Assembly: GCA_965603355.1 (NCBI GenBank)
Contig: CBFDCQ010000019.1
Coordinates: 1-46,192 of the forward strand
Source: CBFDCQ01 sp965603355
Lineage (GTDB): Bacteria > Hydrogenedentota > CAZGCA01 > CBFDCQ01
DNA: 46,192 nt
Direction: 5' to 3'
Shown piece after piece: positions 35,051 to 43,722 of this stretch. The translations under genes and the position numbers were made by a program. Within the stretch, counting starts at the first letter, position 1. Each line of letters begins with the position of its first letter. The notes under the pieces were generated by a model. The model was not told the DNA's origin, ran no database searches, and saw only the letters and a program-made list of their open reading frames with translations.

Positions 35051-36244
35051 ATGATGAGCATGAGACGGCGCACTCTCAAAGTCGCAACGTATGTGACATT
35101 ACTTGCTCTTGCATCTTGTGGTGACCGGGGAACGCAAGAGGAAAGGTCTGCAGTGCCGGCACAAAGACCGGGTCCGGCTGCTGTGCCGGAGTTTAACGTC
35201 GGTCACGTTGGGCACGACCATCAGCTGGCGCTTTACGTTGCCGCGCTCGAAGGTGACGCGCTTGAGCCGCGCTGCGGAGCCTACTTGAAGGAGATCAAGC
35301 GCAAGGAGGTATATGACCTAATGGAGGGTGGTACAAGGTGCGCCCGGTTGCATTTGATCAAGGTGGGCGGCGGTTCTCGGATGCCCGCAGCGATGGAACG
35401 CGGTGAGATCGACATTGGCCTGGGCGGCGTTGCGCCGGTCGCGTTTTTCGTGGACAAAGGAAATCCGTTCAAGATCGTGTTCCCGCTGCAGACGGACGGC
35501 GACATGTTGGTTATGAGACCCGACTTTCCGGCCACCGACTGGAACTCGTTTGTGGATCATGTCAATTCGTCCGATAGAGCGCTCAAAATCGGTTACAAAG
35601 CGCCCGTGGCCGTGGCCAAACTGATCTTCGCGAAAGGGCTGGACACCGAAGCTATACGGGTAGCGACCGCGCCTGGCGAGGAGGGAGGTAAGATTGGGCT
35701 TGTCAACCTCCAGGGCGAGGGGAACATGGTGCCGTCGTTGCTGAGCGGGGCGGTAGATGGCTTTGTCATCAATCAGCCGCACGCGAGTACCGCCGTATAC
35801 AAGAAGGCGGGGAAGATCGTCTGCGACCTCTCGACGTTACCCCCTGCCGGCAAGTGGGAGCAACATCCCTGCTGCTGTGTAGCCGCAACGGAGTCTGTCA
35901 TAGCCGGGCATCGCGGTATCTTGAAAGCGTTTCTCAAGGTTCTCCACGCTGCAACGGAGCTCATAACAAGCGACCAGCAGCTCGCTATCAGAGATGCGGC
36001 CGCATGGACCAAGTTACCGGAAGAGGTCGAGAGAGACAGCGTGCCATCGGTCAAGTATCTAAACGTTCCGACGGCGAAATGGAAGTCGGGGATGGAAACC
36101 TGGGCCGAGATGATGGCGGATCTCGGCAAGTTCACGGGCAGCTTGAGGGACAAGAGCGCGCGCGAGGTAGCGGATTCCATCTGCGACCTCTCGATCATCG
36201 AGGAGATCCTCTCCGAGAGCGAGGCACAAGATGTCAGCTGGTAA
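35051..36244 (+). CDS. ABC transporter substrate-binding lipoprotein (NMT1/SsuA-like) with an HPCCC motif
   Basis: 397 aa. The lipoprotein signal is TLKVATYVTLLALASC, and a GGGGGG-rich ribosome site favours ATG 35051 (35054 is also possible). The periplasmic binding fold of the NMT1/ThiY/SsuA type is visible: AMERGEIDIGLGGVAPVAFF, then LLSGAVDGFVINQPHAS. Unusual is KWEQHPCCCVAATESV, three consecutive Cys after His-Pro. From memory, the binding protein of the selenocysteine-assisted organometal (SAO) island carries a related Cys/Sec cluster at this spot; I could not verify this. If so, the ligand may be a soft metal or an organometal. It overlaps the permease gene by 14 nt. Confidence 0.87.
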   Translation: MMSMRRRTLKVATYVTLLALASCGDRGTQEERSAVPAQRPGPAAVPEFNVGHVGHDHQLALYVAALEGDALEPRCGAYLKEIKRKEVYDLMEGGTRCARLHLIKVGGGSRMPAAMERGEIDIGLGGVAPVAFFVDKGNPFKIVFPLQTDGDMLVMRPDFPATDWNSFVDHVNSSDRALKIGYKAPVAVAKLIFAKGLDTEAIRVATAPGEEGGKIGLVNLQGEGNMVPSLLSGAVDGFVINQPHASTAVYKKAGKIVCDLSTLPPAGKWEQHPCCCVAATESVIAGHRGILKAFLKVLHAATELITSDQQLAIRDAAAWTKLPEEVERDSVPSVKYLNVPTAKWKSGMETWAEMMADLGKFTGSLRDKSAREVADSICDLSIIEEILSESEAQDVSW

Positions 36245-37079
36245 CAACCAGACTCAGCCGAGCAAGATCCTTCTGGGCGCGATCCTGCCGGTGATCCTGC
36301 TGTTCATCTGGCAGATGTGGGCGAGTCGGTGGAGCGTCGTGCCGGCACCGCTTGAGGTACTGGCCGTGCTGCTGAAGCCGTTCGACGAGCCGCCGAACCT
36401 CGACTCGCTTCCGCTGGCACACAGCTGTGGCATAAGCGTGCTGAGGGTGTTGATCGGTTACGGGGCAGCGGTGCTCACAGCGGTGCCGCTGGGTCTGCTA
36501 GCCGGGCGTGTGTCCTGGATCCGGCGCGTTATAACACCGGCTGTTGAGATGGCCAGGCCGATATGTCCTATCGCGTGGCTGCCGGTCGCGATTCTCGTGT
36601 TCGGGTTTAGCTCAGTGGGGAGCCTGTTCTGGCAGCAGGATGCGTGGCGGCACGCGATACTGAACCAGCTTCAGTTCGCCATGATTGCCGTCATCTGGTG
36701 GGGCGGTTTCTTCCCGATATTCGTAAATACGGTGCACGGCGTCGAGCACGTGAAGAGCCTCTATCTTGAGGCGGCGAAGATCCTCGGTGTGTCGGAGCGT
36801 AAAGTCTTCCTCGAGATAGTCCTGCCGGGCGCACTTCCGTCGATATTGACGGGGATGCGCCTGGGGCTGGGAATCTCGTGGATGGTCATAATCGCCGCGG
36901 AGATCTTCCCGGGAACGAGGGCCGGACTCGGCTACATCATTGCAACAAGCCATCAGGTTGCCGAGTATCAGTTCACGTTCGCGTCGATCATTGCCATAGG
37001 CGTGATCGGGTTGATTTCCAGCAGGTTGCTCTATGCAATATCGCAGCGGGTGGGCAAATGGCAGATAATGGAACGATGA
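36231..37079 (+). CDS. ABC transporter permease (SsuC/TauC-like)
   Basis: 282 aa with about six transmembrane segments (LLGAILPVILLFIWQMW at the start). The EAA loop YLEAAKILGVSERKVFLEIV followed by LPGALPSILTGMRLGLGISW is typical of binding-protein-dependent permeases of the nitrate/sulfonate/taurine group. A stretch of about 25 residues (SLFWQQDAWRHAILNQLQFA) before the EAA region is longer than usual. It overlaps the binding protein upstream and the ATPase downstream, so the three are translationally coupled. Confidence 0.9.
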   Translation: MSAGNNQTQPSKILLGAILPVILLFIWQMWASRWSVVPAPLEVLAVLLKPFDEPPNLDSLPLAHSCGISVLRVLIGYGAAVLTAVPLGLLAGRVSWIRRVITPAVEMARPICPIAWLPVAILVFGFSSVGSLFWQQDAWRHAILNQLQFAMIAVIWWGGFFPIFVNTVHGVEHVKSLYLEAAKILGVSERKVFLEIVLPGALPSILTGMRLGLGISWMVIIAAEIFPGTRAGLGYIIATSHQVAEYQFTFASIIAIGVIGLISSRLLYAISQRVGKWQIMER

Positions 37080-37825
37080 TCCGGGTGCTGAACGTCTCCA
37101 AGTCGTTTCACGGAGGGGACGCTCGTCGCGTAGAGGCCCTGAGCGACGTAAGCATGGAGGTCGCGCGCGGAGAGTTTCTCTCGGTGGTGGGTCCAACCGG
37201 GTGCGGCAAGACCACACTCCTCCGGATTGTATCAGGGTTGGAGACGCCGGACGAGGGTTCAATCGAGATCGCGGCACAGGGCAGCTCGAACCGCCCGTCG
37301 GTGGGGTTTATGTTTCAGCAACACGCACTGTTCCCGTGGATGACCGTTGAGAAGAACGTCCTTTTCGCGCTCAGTGCGGTGGACCGGGACAGGCGCGGAG
37401 CGCACGAGAGATGCAGGGAATGTCTGCGTATGGTCGGTCTGACGGACTCGGCGCGGTCGTTTCCTTATGAGCTGTCCGGGGGTATGCAGCGGCGGGCAGC
37501 ACTTGCGAGGACCGTCGCCTCTCGTCCGGAGGTTGTCCTAATGGACGAGCCGTTCTCTGCGCTCGATATCGCAACGGCAAGAGATCTCTACGATGAGGTA
37601 CTCGAGATGCACGAGCGGTTCCACATGACGATCATATTTGTAACGCACAACATCGAGGAAGCGGTGTTCCTCGCTTCGCGGGTGATTGTCATGGCAACGT
37701 CGCCGGGTCGCATTGTCGGCGAGGTGAGCGTGGACCTGCCTGAACCGCGCGACCGGCTGAGCGACCCGTTCGTCGATAAGATGCTTCAGGTGAGAGAGTA
37801 TTTTGAGAAAGGGACTGTTGGATAA
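37058..37825 (+). CDS. ABC transporter ATP-binding protein (SsuB/TauB-like)
   Basis: 255 aa from ATG 37058 (37076 is also possible), inside the 3' end of the permease gene. Walker A GPTGCGKTT, Q-loop FMFQQHALFPW, signature LSGGMQRRAALARTVA, Walker B VVLMDEPFSALD and the H-loop IFVTHNIEEAV are all present. It powers import by the neighbouring permease and binding lipoprotein. Confidence 0.94.
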   Translation: MADNGTMIRVLNVSKSFHGGDARRVEALSDVSMEVARGEFLSVVGPTGCGKTTLLRIVSGLETPDEGSIEIAAQGSSNRPSVGFMFQQHALFPWMTVEKNVLFALSAVDRDRRGAHERCRECLRMVGLTDSARSFPYELSGGMQRRAALARTVASRPEVVLMDEPFSALDIATARDLYDEVLEMHERFHMTIIFVTHNIEEAVFLASRVIVMATSPGRIVGEVSVDLPEPRDRLSDPFVDKMLQVREYFEKGTVG

Positions 37826-37841
37826 GCAAAGGGGGAGCGGT

Positions 37842-39197
37842 ATGAAACAGCTGAGTCGGGGGATCTGTATGGTTGCGCTGTTTGTCATTTGCGGGACGAC
37901 GTTCACTGTGGTTGCTCAGGAGGCCGAGACCGGCCAAGAGAGCTGGAAGGACTATCTGAAGGAGATCCCGCTGGGCCCCGGAACGTTGAATATAGGTGGC
38001 AGCCTCCGATTTCGTTACGAGGTCTACGACAATTACAACATCAAGGGATACGGCACAGATGAGACCGACAACGTGCTGCTTGAGCGGTTGCGGCTGGACT
38101 TCGAGTATAAGCTGCACGAGAACCTGCATGCGTTCGTTCAGCTGCAGGACGCCCATTACTGGTTGTCCGACCTGCACGTTCGTGACTTCTCCGTGATCTG
38201 TCCGTACGAGAATCCGCTCGACGTGAAAAAGGGCTATGTCCAGTGGACGCACATTGGCGATACGCCGCTCGGCTTAAGAGTGGGACGGCAAGCCATAGCA
38301 TATCGCGACAGCCGAGTATGGGGTCCGGGCGATTGGGGTAACGTGGGCCGCTACACGTGGGACGCGGTCACGCTCTATTGGGACACCGAAGTTGTCTCGG
38401 CCGACCTCATCGGTGCGCAGCGAGTGCTTAACGACGCGGACAGATTTGACGAGGATCACTTCGACTTTGACGCGTACGGCCTCTATGCCCGCGTTAAGAA
38501 ACTCCCGTTCGACCTCGATCTTCTCTACATTCAGAAATACGATGACCATGGGACAACGCGCGGAGCGACTGGTTTAGGCGATCTCAGGACGCAGTCGGTG
38601 GGCGCTTATCTCAACGGCACGTTCCAGGAACGTATCGACTGGGGCGGACTCGCCGTATACCAGTTCGGCGATTGGGGTGAGGACTACATTCGCGCTTACG
38701 GTTACAACGCGCGCCTCGGTTACACTTTGGACGCCCCATGGACGCCTCGCCTTGGCATTGAGTACTCATTCGGTTCTGGCGACAGTGACCCGGACGACCG
38801 CAAGCACGAGACGTTTGACGGTTTATTCGGTGCCGTGGACAAGTTCTACGGTAGAATGAATATGTTTGCCTGGATGAATCTGGAGGACTGTCAGGCGAGT
38901 TTCAGCATTAAACCAACGAAATCCCTAAAGGTATCGTTGGACTACCATTTTCTTACTCTTGATGAGAACAAAGACGCCTGGTATTACTGCAGCGGCAAGC
39001 CCCAAAGGCAGGACGTCACGGGTAGGTCCGGCACAACGCTTGGCCACGAGATCGATCTGTTCGCTAAGTGGCAGGCCACGGACAGCCTGGAGTTCTTCTG
39101 CGGCTACGCTCACTTTTCTCCGGGGTCCTTCGTCAGACACACGGGCGAGCACAGTGATGCGGACTGGGTGTTCTTCCAGACCACACTCTTTTTCTAA
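37842..39197 (+). CDS. Outer-membrane porin, alginate-export family
   Basis: 451 aa. Signal peptide (ICMVALFVICGTTFTVVA); ATG 37842 follows GGGGGAG. After a short linker come alternating amphipathic strands of an 18-stranded-type porin with the alginate-export family pattern (LRFRYEVYDNYNI, LLERLRLDFEYKLHENLHAFVQLQD, LRVGRQAIAYRDSRVWGPGDWGNVGRYTWDAVTLYW split over the first half). It ends in Phe (TTLFF), as outer-membrane barrels do. It is 16 nt downstream of the ABC ATPase, which suggests it admits the same solute through the outer membrane. Confidence 0.85.
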   Translation: MKQLSRGICMVALFVICGTTFTVVAQEAETGQESWKDYLKEIPLGPGTLNIGGSLRFRYEVYDNYNIKGYGTDETDNVLLERLRLDFEYKLHENLHAFVQLQDAHYWLSDLHVRDFSVICPYENPLDVKKGYVQWTHIGDTPLGLRVGRQAIAYRDSRVWGPGDWGNVGRYTWDAVTLYWDTEVVSADLIGAQRVLNDADRFDEDHFDFDAYGLYARVKKLPFDLDLLYIQKYDDHGTTRGATGLGDLRTQSVGAYLNGTFQERIDWGGLAVYQFGDWGEDYIRAYGYNARLGYTLDAPWTPRLGIEYSFGSGDSDPDDRKHETFDGLFGAVDKFYGRMNMFAWMNLEDCQASFSIKPTKSLKVSLDYHFLTLDENKDAWYYCSGKPQRQDVTGRSGTTLGHEIDLFAKWQATDSLEFFCGYAHFSPGSFVRHTGEHSDADWVFFQTTLFF

Positions 39198-39272
39198 TTC
39201 ATGTGGCTGAAAGGAACTTTCCAAAACGTTTTGGACGTGAAGACTTGCAGCGCGCGGTGTTGGGGCAGATAA

Positions 39273-39560
39273 ATGGTTGAATATATCCTCAAAAGGCTGG
39301 TCGCAGTTTTTACCGCGATCTCCAGGTTCCTTCCAATCGGCATGTACTCATGGATCGTGCCGCCTCACCGTATAGCAGATGTTCAGGACAGGCTGCTCAA
39401 ATCCCAGTTACTGGTGGTCACTCGACCCATTCTGGATTACGGCTGACCGGCAGTCACCTCGGCCACGTGGCGTGGCCATTAAACAAATAGTATAGGCTAA
39501 ATCAATCGCAAGTACCGGGTCGGACCGCTCAAGACCGAATTTGAGAGGCGAATGTTCGCG
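39273..39560 (+). pseudogene. Decayed YGUG-family selenoprotein gene
   Basis: Two family blocks are visible in one frame. FLPIGMYSWIVP (39326-39361) aligns with U-GGICMYPWRVP, Sec and Cys being lost. LDYG-U-PAVTSATWRGH (TGA 39444-39446) aligns with the divergent member's EYG-U-GFSCSATWSGP, Cys being Thr. After two in-frame stops the tail RKYRVGPLKTEF still aligns with RYQVGPFETKPV at the same distance, without indels. The signal peptide and beta domains are gone; the first 15 residues (MVEYILKRLVAVFTA) vaguely resemble an ABC permease start. The rest of 39198-39691 holds no gene. Confidence 0.75.
39461..39477 (+). promoter_or_regulatory. SECIS hairpin preserved in the decayed gene
   Basis: GGCCAC-GTGGC-GTGGCC, 14 nt after TGA 39444-39446. 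The stem equals that of the divergent member at 34383, and the loop keeps GG. Confidence 0.7.
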
Positions 39561-39691
39561 TCACAAACAGCGCCTACCGTTCTACTACGCCGCGCTTTCG
39601 AGTGAGATCGCCTACTCGGTGCTGGCTCTGTGTCTGACAAAAAGCCAATTCCCGAGGCTTCGTGTCTCGTGATAAGAGGGGAGGTATACCC

Positions 39692-40639
39692 GTGAAGTCG
39701 TTCAAGACGAAGAAGAAACTTGCAAGCGGAGCCGCTGTGCTCGTGGCTTCCATCCTGACTTTGGCTGTGGCGCAAGGAGTTGCCGCCCAGGAGGAACAGA
39801 GCGCGCCGCCGCTGCCGTTGCATTCAGTCGAGGGGACCGGCGGGGTGTTCTCGACACAGTCAGCGTATTTGGTGAACCCCGCCAAGGAGGGGGAAGTATT
39901 CGGGATGCCGAGCGTTGGGGTCCTGCACGTGCACCTAGGCAAGGGCAAGGACCTGGAGACCTTCAGTGTAACCGAGACGCTGTGGGACAGAGTCGAGCTC
40001 GGATACGCGTTCAACTACGCCGATTTCGGCGATCTGCCGCAGGATATCGAGCGCATAACAGGTATCCGAATTGGCGATCAGTACGTCGGTCTCCACAACG
40101 TCAACGCGCGCCTTGCGCTGATGAAGGACGGCGATTTCGATCAGGCGTGGGTTCCGGCGCTGACTTTCGGCGTACACTACAAGTATAACGACACGATTAA
40201 TGACGCCAACGACGACCTGATGGGGGGACTCCGTGCTATCGGTATCGACGACAACGACGGTGTGGACTTCACGCTGTATGCGAGTAAGATGATCACGAAC
40301 CTCCCCAGGCCGGTAATGGTGAGTGCTGGCATCCGCGCGACGGAGGCAGCGCACCTGGGTCTGCTCGGTTTCACAAACGATCGGAAGGTCGTTGGCGAAG
40401 GCAGCATCTGCGTGTTTGCCACAGATCGGATCATTCTGGCCGCCGAGTACCGTCAGAAACCGAACGAGTACGACGAGGTACCCGGTCTTTTCGAGGAGGA
40501 GGACGACTGGTGGACTCTTTGCGCAGCGTACATCGTGAACGACCGCATCACCCTGGGTGCCGGGTACGGCCACTTCGGTCAGGTGCTCAATCACGAAGCG
40601 AACAGTGCATGGGGCGTGAAGGCCAAGATCGAGTTCTGA
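39692..40639 (+). CDS. Outer-membrane beta-barrel protein (DUF3034-like)
   Basis: 315 aa from GTG 39692, chosen because GGGGAGGT precedes it; the frame is open 10 codons further upstream. A signal peptide (LASGAAVLVASILTLAVA, cleaved near AQEE) is followed by antiparallel strands. EGTGGVFSTQSAYLVNP near the N terminus recalls DUF3034 outer-membrane proteins, and the C-terminal residue is Phe (KIEF). It is 22 nt before the methyltransferase, and likely heads the reductase operon. Confidence 0.72.
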   Translation: MKSFKTKKKLASGAAVLVASILTLAVAQGVAAQEEQSAPPLPLHSVEGTGGVFSTQSAYLVNPAKEGEVFGMPSVGVLHVHLGKGKDLETFSVTETLWDRVELGYAFNYADFGDLPQDIERITGIRIGDQYVGLHNVNARLALMKDGDFDQAWVPALTFGVHYKYNDTINDANDDLMGGLRAIGIDDNDGVDFTLYASKMITNLPRPVMVSAGIRATEAAHLGLLGFTNDRKVVGEGSICVFATDRIILAAEYRQKPNEYDEVPGLFEEEDDWWTLCAAYIVNDRITLGAGYGHFGQVLNHEANSAWGVKAKIEF

Positions 40640-40661
40640 CCTGGAAAAGGAGCCAGTAACG

Positions 40662-41468
40662 ATGAAAACTCTATCAGGTATCAGTCTGAGCGATGCGCAA
40701 GCTGTCTACAGTGGCGCGGAAGGCGACCTGTGGGAACTTGTCATGGGAGAACAGATCCACATAGGCGGTTTTCAGTCGTCCATGGACTTGGCCGAAAAGG
40801 CCGGTGTCGGTCAGGGAATGAAGGGGATCGACCTGTGCTGCTGCAATGGCGCGGGTATGCGGTTCCTGGTTCGTTTCAGAAACGTTGACCGCATGCAGGG
40901 TGTTGACGCTACGGAGACGGTGGTAGAACGCGGTCGTCGCAGGTGCAAAGAGGAAGGGTTGTCAGATAAGATGGAGTTCGTTCTCGCCGACGTTTGCGAA
41001 AGCGGACTTCCGGACGGCAGCGCGGATTTTGTCTGGGGCGAGGACGCATGGTGTTACGTCGTCGACAAAGAGAAACTTATCTCAGAATCTGCGCGACTGG
41101 TCAAGCCCGGCGGAACGATTGCCTTCACGGACTGGATCGAGGGGCCCGCGGGGCTGACTGAGGAGGAAGCTAAGAGGTTTCTCGGGTTCATGAAGTTCCC
41201 GAGCGTGCAGGATGTGAAGGGATACAGCGACTCCCTGTCCGCTAACGGCTGCGAGGTTATCGTCGCGGAACACAGCGGCCGATTCCCGCCGCACGTGGAC
41301 CTCTACCTGAACATGTTGAACATGCAGCTCACCTATGACGCTTTGAAGATCATAGGGTTTGACACAGCGTTGATGGAGACGATGGCCGGGGAGATGGCCT
41401 TTCTGCAACAGCTCGCTCACGCGGGCAAGATCGCTCAGGGGATCTTCGTTGCACGTAAAACGAAATAG
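40662..41468 (+). CDS. SAM-dependent methyltransferase
   Basis: 268 aa, class I methyltransferase fold. Motif I is GIDLCCCNGAGMRFLV, the acidic residue follows in GVDATETVVERG, and motif II/III appear as VLADVCESGLPDGSADFVWGEDAW and LVKPGGTIAFTDW. The W-G-E-D-A-W element resembles sarcosine/dimethylglycine N-methyltransferases. The ATG follows AAGGAGCCAGTAACG. It stands directly before the double-cubane protein, so methyl transfer to or from the reductase's substrate is possible. The substrate is not known. CCC in motif I is unusual. Confidence 0.83.
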   Translation: MKTLSGISLSDAQAVYSGAEGDLWELVMGEQIHIGGFQSSMDLAEKAGVGQGMKGIDLCCCNGAGMRFLVRFRNVDRMQGVDATETVVERGRRRCKEEGLSDKMEFVLADVCESGLPDGSADFVWGEDAWCYVVDKEKLISESARLVKPGGTIAFTDWIEGPAGLTEEEAKRFLGFMKFPSVQDVKGYSDSLSANGCEVIVAEHSGRFPPHVDLYLNMLNMQLTYDALKIIGFDTALMETMAGEMAFLQQLAHAGKIAQGIFVARKTK

Positions 41469-41484
41469 CGAGGAGGTTGAGGGA

Positions 41485-42729
41485 ATGGGCAAGTGCTGCG
41501 GTGAAAAGGAAGTGAACGTTAACCCTGCGGACCCGTGTTCGCCTCCGGACTGTTCCTGCGCTGCAGGTAGTCCCTGCACGGATGAACAGAATGGTCCGGT
41601 AGCATACTTCCGCAACATGATACAGAATTGTGTGGAGTACGCGACCGCCAGCCGCGACGCCGGCCGGCCGATTGTGGGTATTATGTGCGAGTACGCGCCG
41701 CGCGAGCTGATAATGGCCGCGGGAGCCGTCCCAGCATGTCTCTGCGGCGGTTCCGCGGCCACCATTCCCGATGCGGAGGAACACCTGCCGTCCAACCTCT
41801 GTCCGCTCATCAAGTCGACGTACGGGTACCACCTTCGTAAATCGAACCCGTTTCTTGAGATGGCGGAACTGATAGTCGCGGAGACAACGTGCGACGGTAA
41901 GAAGAAGATGTTCGAGCTGATAGCCGAGGTGCGACCAACGTATGTGCTCGAATTGCCCCAGAAGGAGGACGATGCGGATGCCATGGAGCACTGGCTGTCC
42001 GAGCTGCGCAAGTTCAAGAGCGAGCTCGAAACTCGACTCAACGTAGAGATCACGGACGATAAGATCCGAGACGCGATCGAGACAATGAACCGAGAGAGAG
42101 GGCTCCGCCGTGAGCTGGCGGCGCTGATGAAATCCGATTCGCCGCCGTTGACCGGTCGTCAACTCTTGGAGTTCAAGAGCACCATATCAGGGATTTCGGC
42201 GGACTTCGAGCAATACGAGAAAGCGCTGAATCTTCTCAAGGACAGGGTGGGGGACCCCGACGCCGCGTCGCGGGTCCGCGTGCTGATGACCGGCGTACCG
42301 ATCGTTCACGGCGCGGAGCGCGTGCTGGATCTCATCGAGGGACGCGGCGGACTTGTCGTGTGCATGGAGAGCTGCACCGGTTTGAAGCCGATCCTCGACG
42401 ATGTTGACGCAAGCGCATCTGATCCGGTACGCGCTTTGGCAGAGAAGTACTTCAAGCTTCCTTGCTCCGTGAAGACGAAGAACGAGGCGAGGGTTGAATC
42501 CCTTCGGAAACTGGCGGCGGAGTACAGGCCAGAGTGCGTTATAGAGCTCGTGTGGCAGGCGTGTCTCACGTACGATATCGAGTCGTACCGCATAAAACGT
42601 TTTACGGAAAAGGAGCTGGGCGTTCCGTACCTGCGAATAGAGACGGACTACTCGCCGTCCGATTCCGCGCGAATCGAGGTGCGGGTGGAGGCTCTTTTCG
42701 AGACGGTCAAAGGAAGACGCGAGACGTAG
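41485..42729 (+). CDS. Double-cubane-cluster anaerobic reductase (2-hydroxyacyl-CoA dehydratase-like)
   Basis: 414 aa from ATG 41485 behind AGGAGG; the frame is open 12 codons upstream. The Cys-rich start (GKCCGEKE, CSPPDCSCAAGSPC) precedes the core VGIMCEYAPRELIMAAGAVP, CLCGG and SNLCPLIKSTYGY, which fits the double-cubane cluster protein group of the BCR/HAD superfamily. Further conserved parts are VVCMESCTGLKPI and CVIELVWQACLTYDIESY. Known members receive electrons one at a time from an ATP-dependent activase and reduce small molecules at an [8Fe-9S] cluster. The activase four genes on fits this. Natural substrate unknown. Confidence 0.88.
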   Translation: MGKCCGEKEVNVNPADPCSPPDCSCAAGSPCTDEQNGPVAYFRNMIQNCVEYATASRDAGRPIVGIMCEYAPRELIMAAGAVPACLCGGSAATIPDAEEHLPSNLCPLIKSTYGYHLRKSNPFLEMAELIVAETTCDGKKKMFELIAEVRPTYVLELPQKEDDADAMEHWLSELRKFKSELETRLNVEITDDKIRDAIETMNRERGLRRELAALMKSDSPPLTGRQLLEFKSTISGISADFEQYEKALNLLKDRVGDPDAASRVRVLMTGVPIVHGAERVLDLIEGRGGLVVCMESCTGLKPILDDVDASASDPVRALAEKYFKLPCSVKTKNEARVESLRKLAAEYRPECVIELVWQACLTYDIESYRIKRFTEKELGVPYLRIETDYSPSDSARIEVRVEALFETVKGRRET

Positions 42730-42744
42730 CTCAGGGTGACGGTA

Positions 42745-43722
42745 ATGAAAACAGTTGCGTATAGCTGTCCGTTCGTTCCTGCTGAATGGATTGCGGCTCA
42801 CGGGATGCGCCCGAGCAGGATTATGCCGCACACATCCAGACATACACACCTTTTCGGCGCGGCCGAGGGTGTGTGTCCGTACGCGGCTGGTTTCGCGAAT
42901 GAGGTATCCTCAGACGCCGGGGGGGACGCTGTTGTTTTCACAACCGCCTGTGACCAGATGCGCCGCGCCTCGGAGTTGGTGGATCGCGCGCGACACGGAC
43001 AGGTGTTTCTCATGAACGTGCCATCCACCTGGCAGACCCCAGCTGCACACAAGCTGTACATGAGCGAGCTCCAGCGTCTTGGCCGGTTCCTTGTCCAGCT
43101 CGGTGGCGGTTCACCCTCTCACGAGAAGCTGGCAGAGGTCATGCGGGAGTATGACGCCACCCGGTCGCAGTTAAGGTCAGCGCGCGGACGTTTATCGCCG
43201 CGACAATATGCCGAGGCAATCGCGGAGTTCCATCGCACCGGCACGTTTGAGGACCGCGCCTCCGAATCGGAAGAAGCGAGTTCCGGAATCCCCTTGGCTC
43301 TTGTTGGGGGACCGCTGCTGCTCGATCACCTCGTTGTTTTCGACATGATTGAGCGCGTCGGCGGGTACGTTTCCCTGAATGCCACTACCAGCGGCGAACG
43401 GACAATGCCGGCGGCGTTCGACCGTAGGGCACTCAGGGATGATCCCTTTTCAGTACTGGCAGAGGCGTATTTTGGAGGTATCACCGACGCCTTTCGCAGA
43501 CCGAACAGCGAGTTATATCGCTGGCTGAAGCAGGAAATCGCGGAAGTAGGCGCTCATGGCATAATCTTCTGGCGATACGTATGGTGCGATATCTGGCACG
43601 CTGAGGCGCAACGCATGAAGGAATGGGCGGATGTACCTCTTCTGGTCATTGACGGCGATGACGGCGACGTTGACGGCCGGACGGTCTCCAGAATTCAGGC
43701 CTTCATGGAGGTGCTCACATGA
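42745..43722 (+). CDS. 2-hydroxyacyl-CoA dehydratase-type Fe-S subunit (first)
   Basis: 325 aa from ATG 42745 (GTG 42736 is also in frame). The family shape is seen in VAYSCPFVPAEWIAAHGMRP, GVCPYAAGF, TTACDQMRRASE and, near the C terminus, IIFWRYVWCDIWHAEAQRMKE and VPLLVIDGDDGD. Three Cys (VCPYA, ACDQM, VWCDIW) could hold a 4Fe-4S cluster, as in HgdB-type subunits. It overlaps the next gene by 4 nt (ATGA). It is shorter than typical dehydratase subunits (about 380-480 aa). Confidence 0.85.
   Translation: MKTVAYSCPFVPAEWIAAHGMRPSRIMPHTSRHTHLFGAAEGVCPYAAGFANEVSSDAGGDAVVFTTACDQMRRASELVDRARHGQVFLMNVPSTWQTPAAHKLYMSELQRLGRFLVQLGGGSPSHEKLAEVMREYDATRSQLRSARGRLSPRQYAEAIAEFHRTGTFEDRASESEEASSGIPLALVGGPLLLDHLVVFDMIERVGGYVSLNATTSGERTMPAAFDRRALRDDPFSVLAEAYFGGITDAFRRPNSELYRWLKQEIAEVGAHGIIFWRYVWCDIWHAEAQRMKEWADVPLLVIDGDDGDVDGRTVSRIQAFMEVLT

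Noticed and set aside
40637..40639. TGA ending the outer-membrane protein at 39692 as a Sec codon.
   Set aside because: The protein ends in Phe, as expected for a barrel, and there is no hairpin or homologous continuation.
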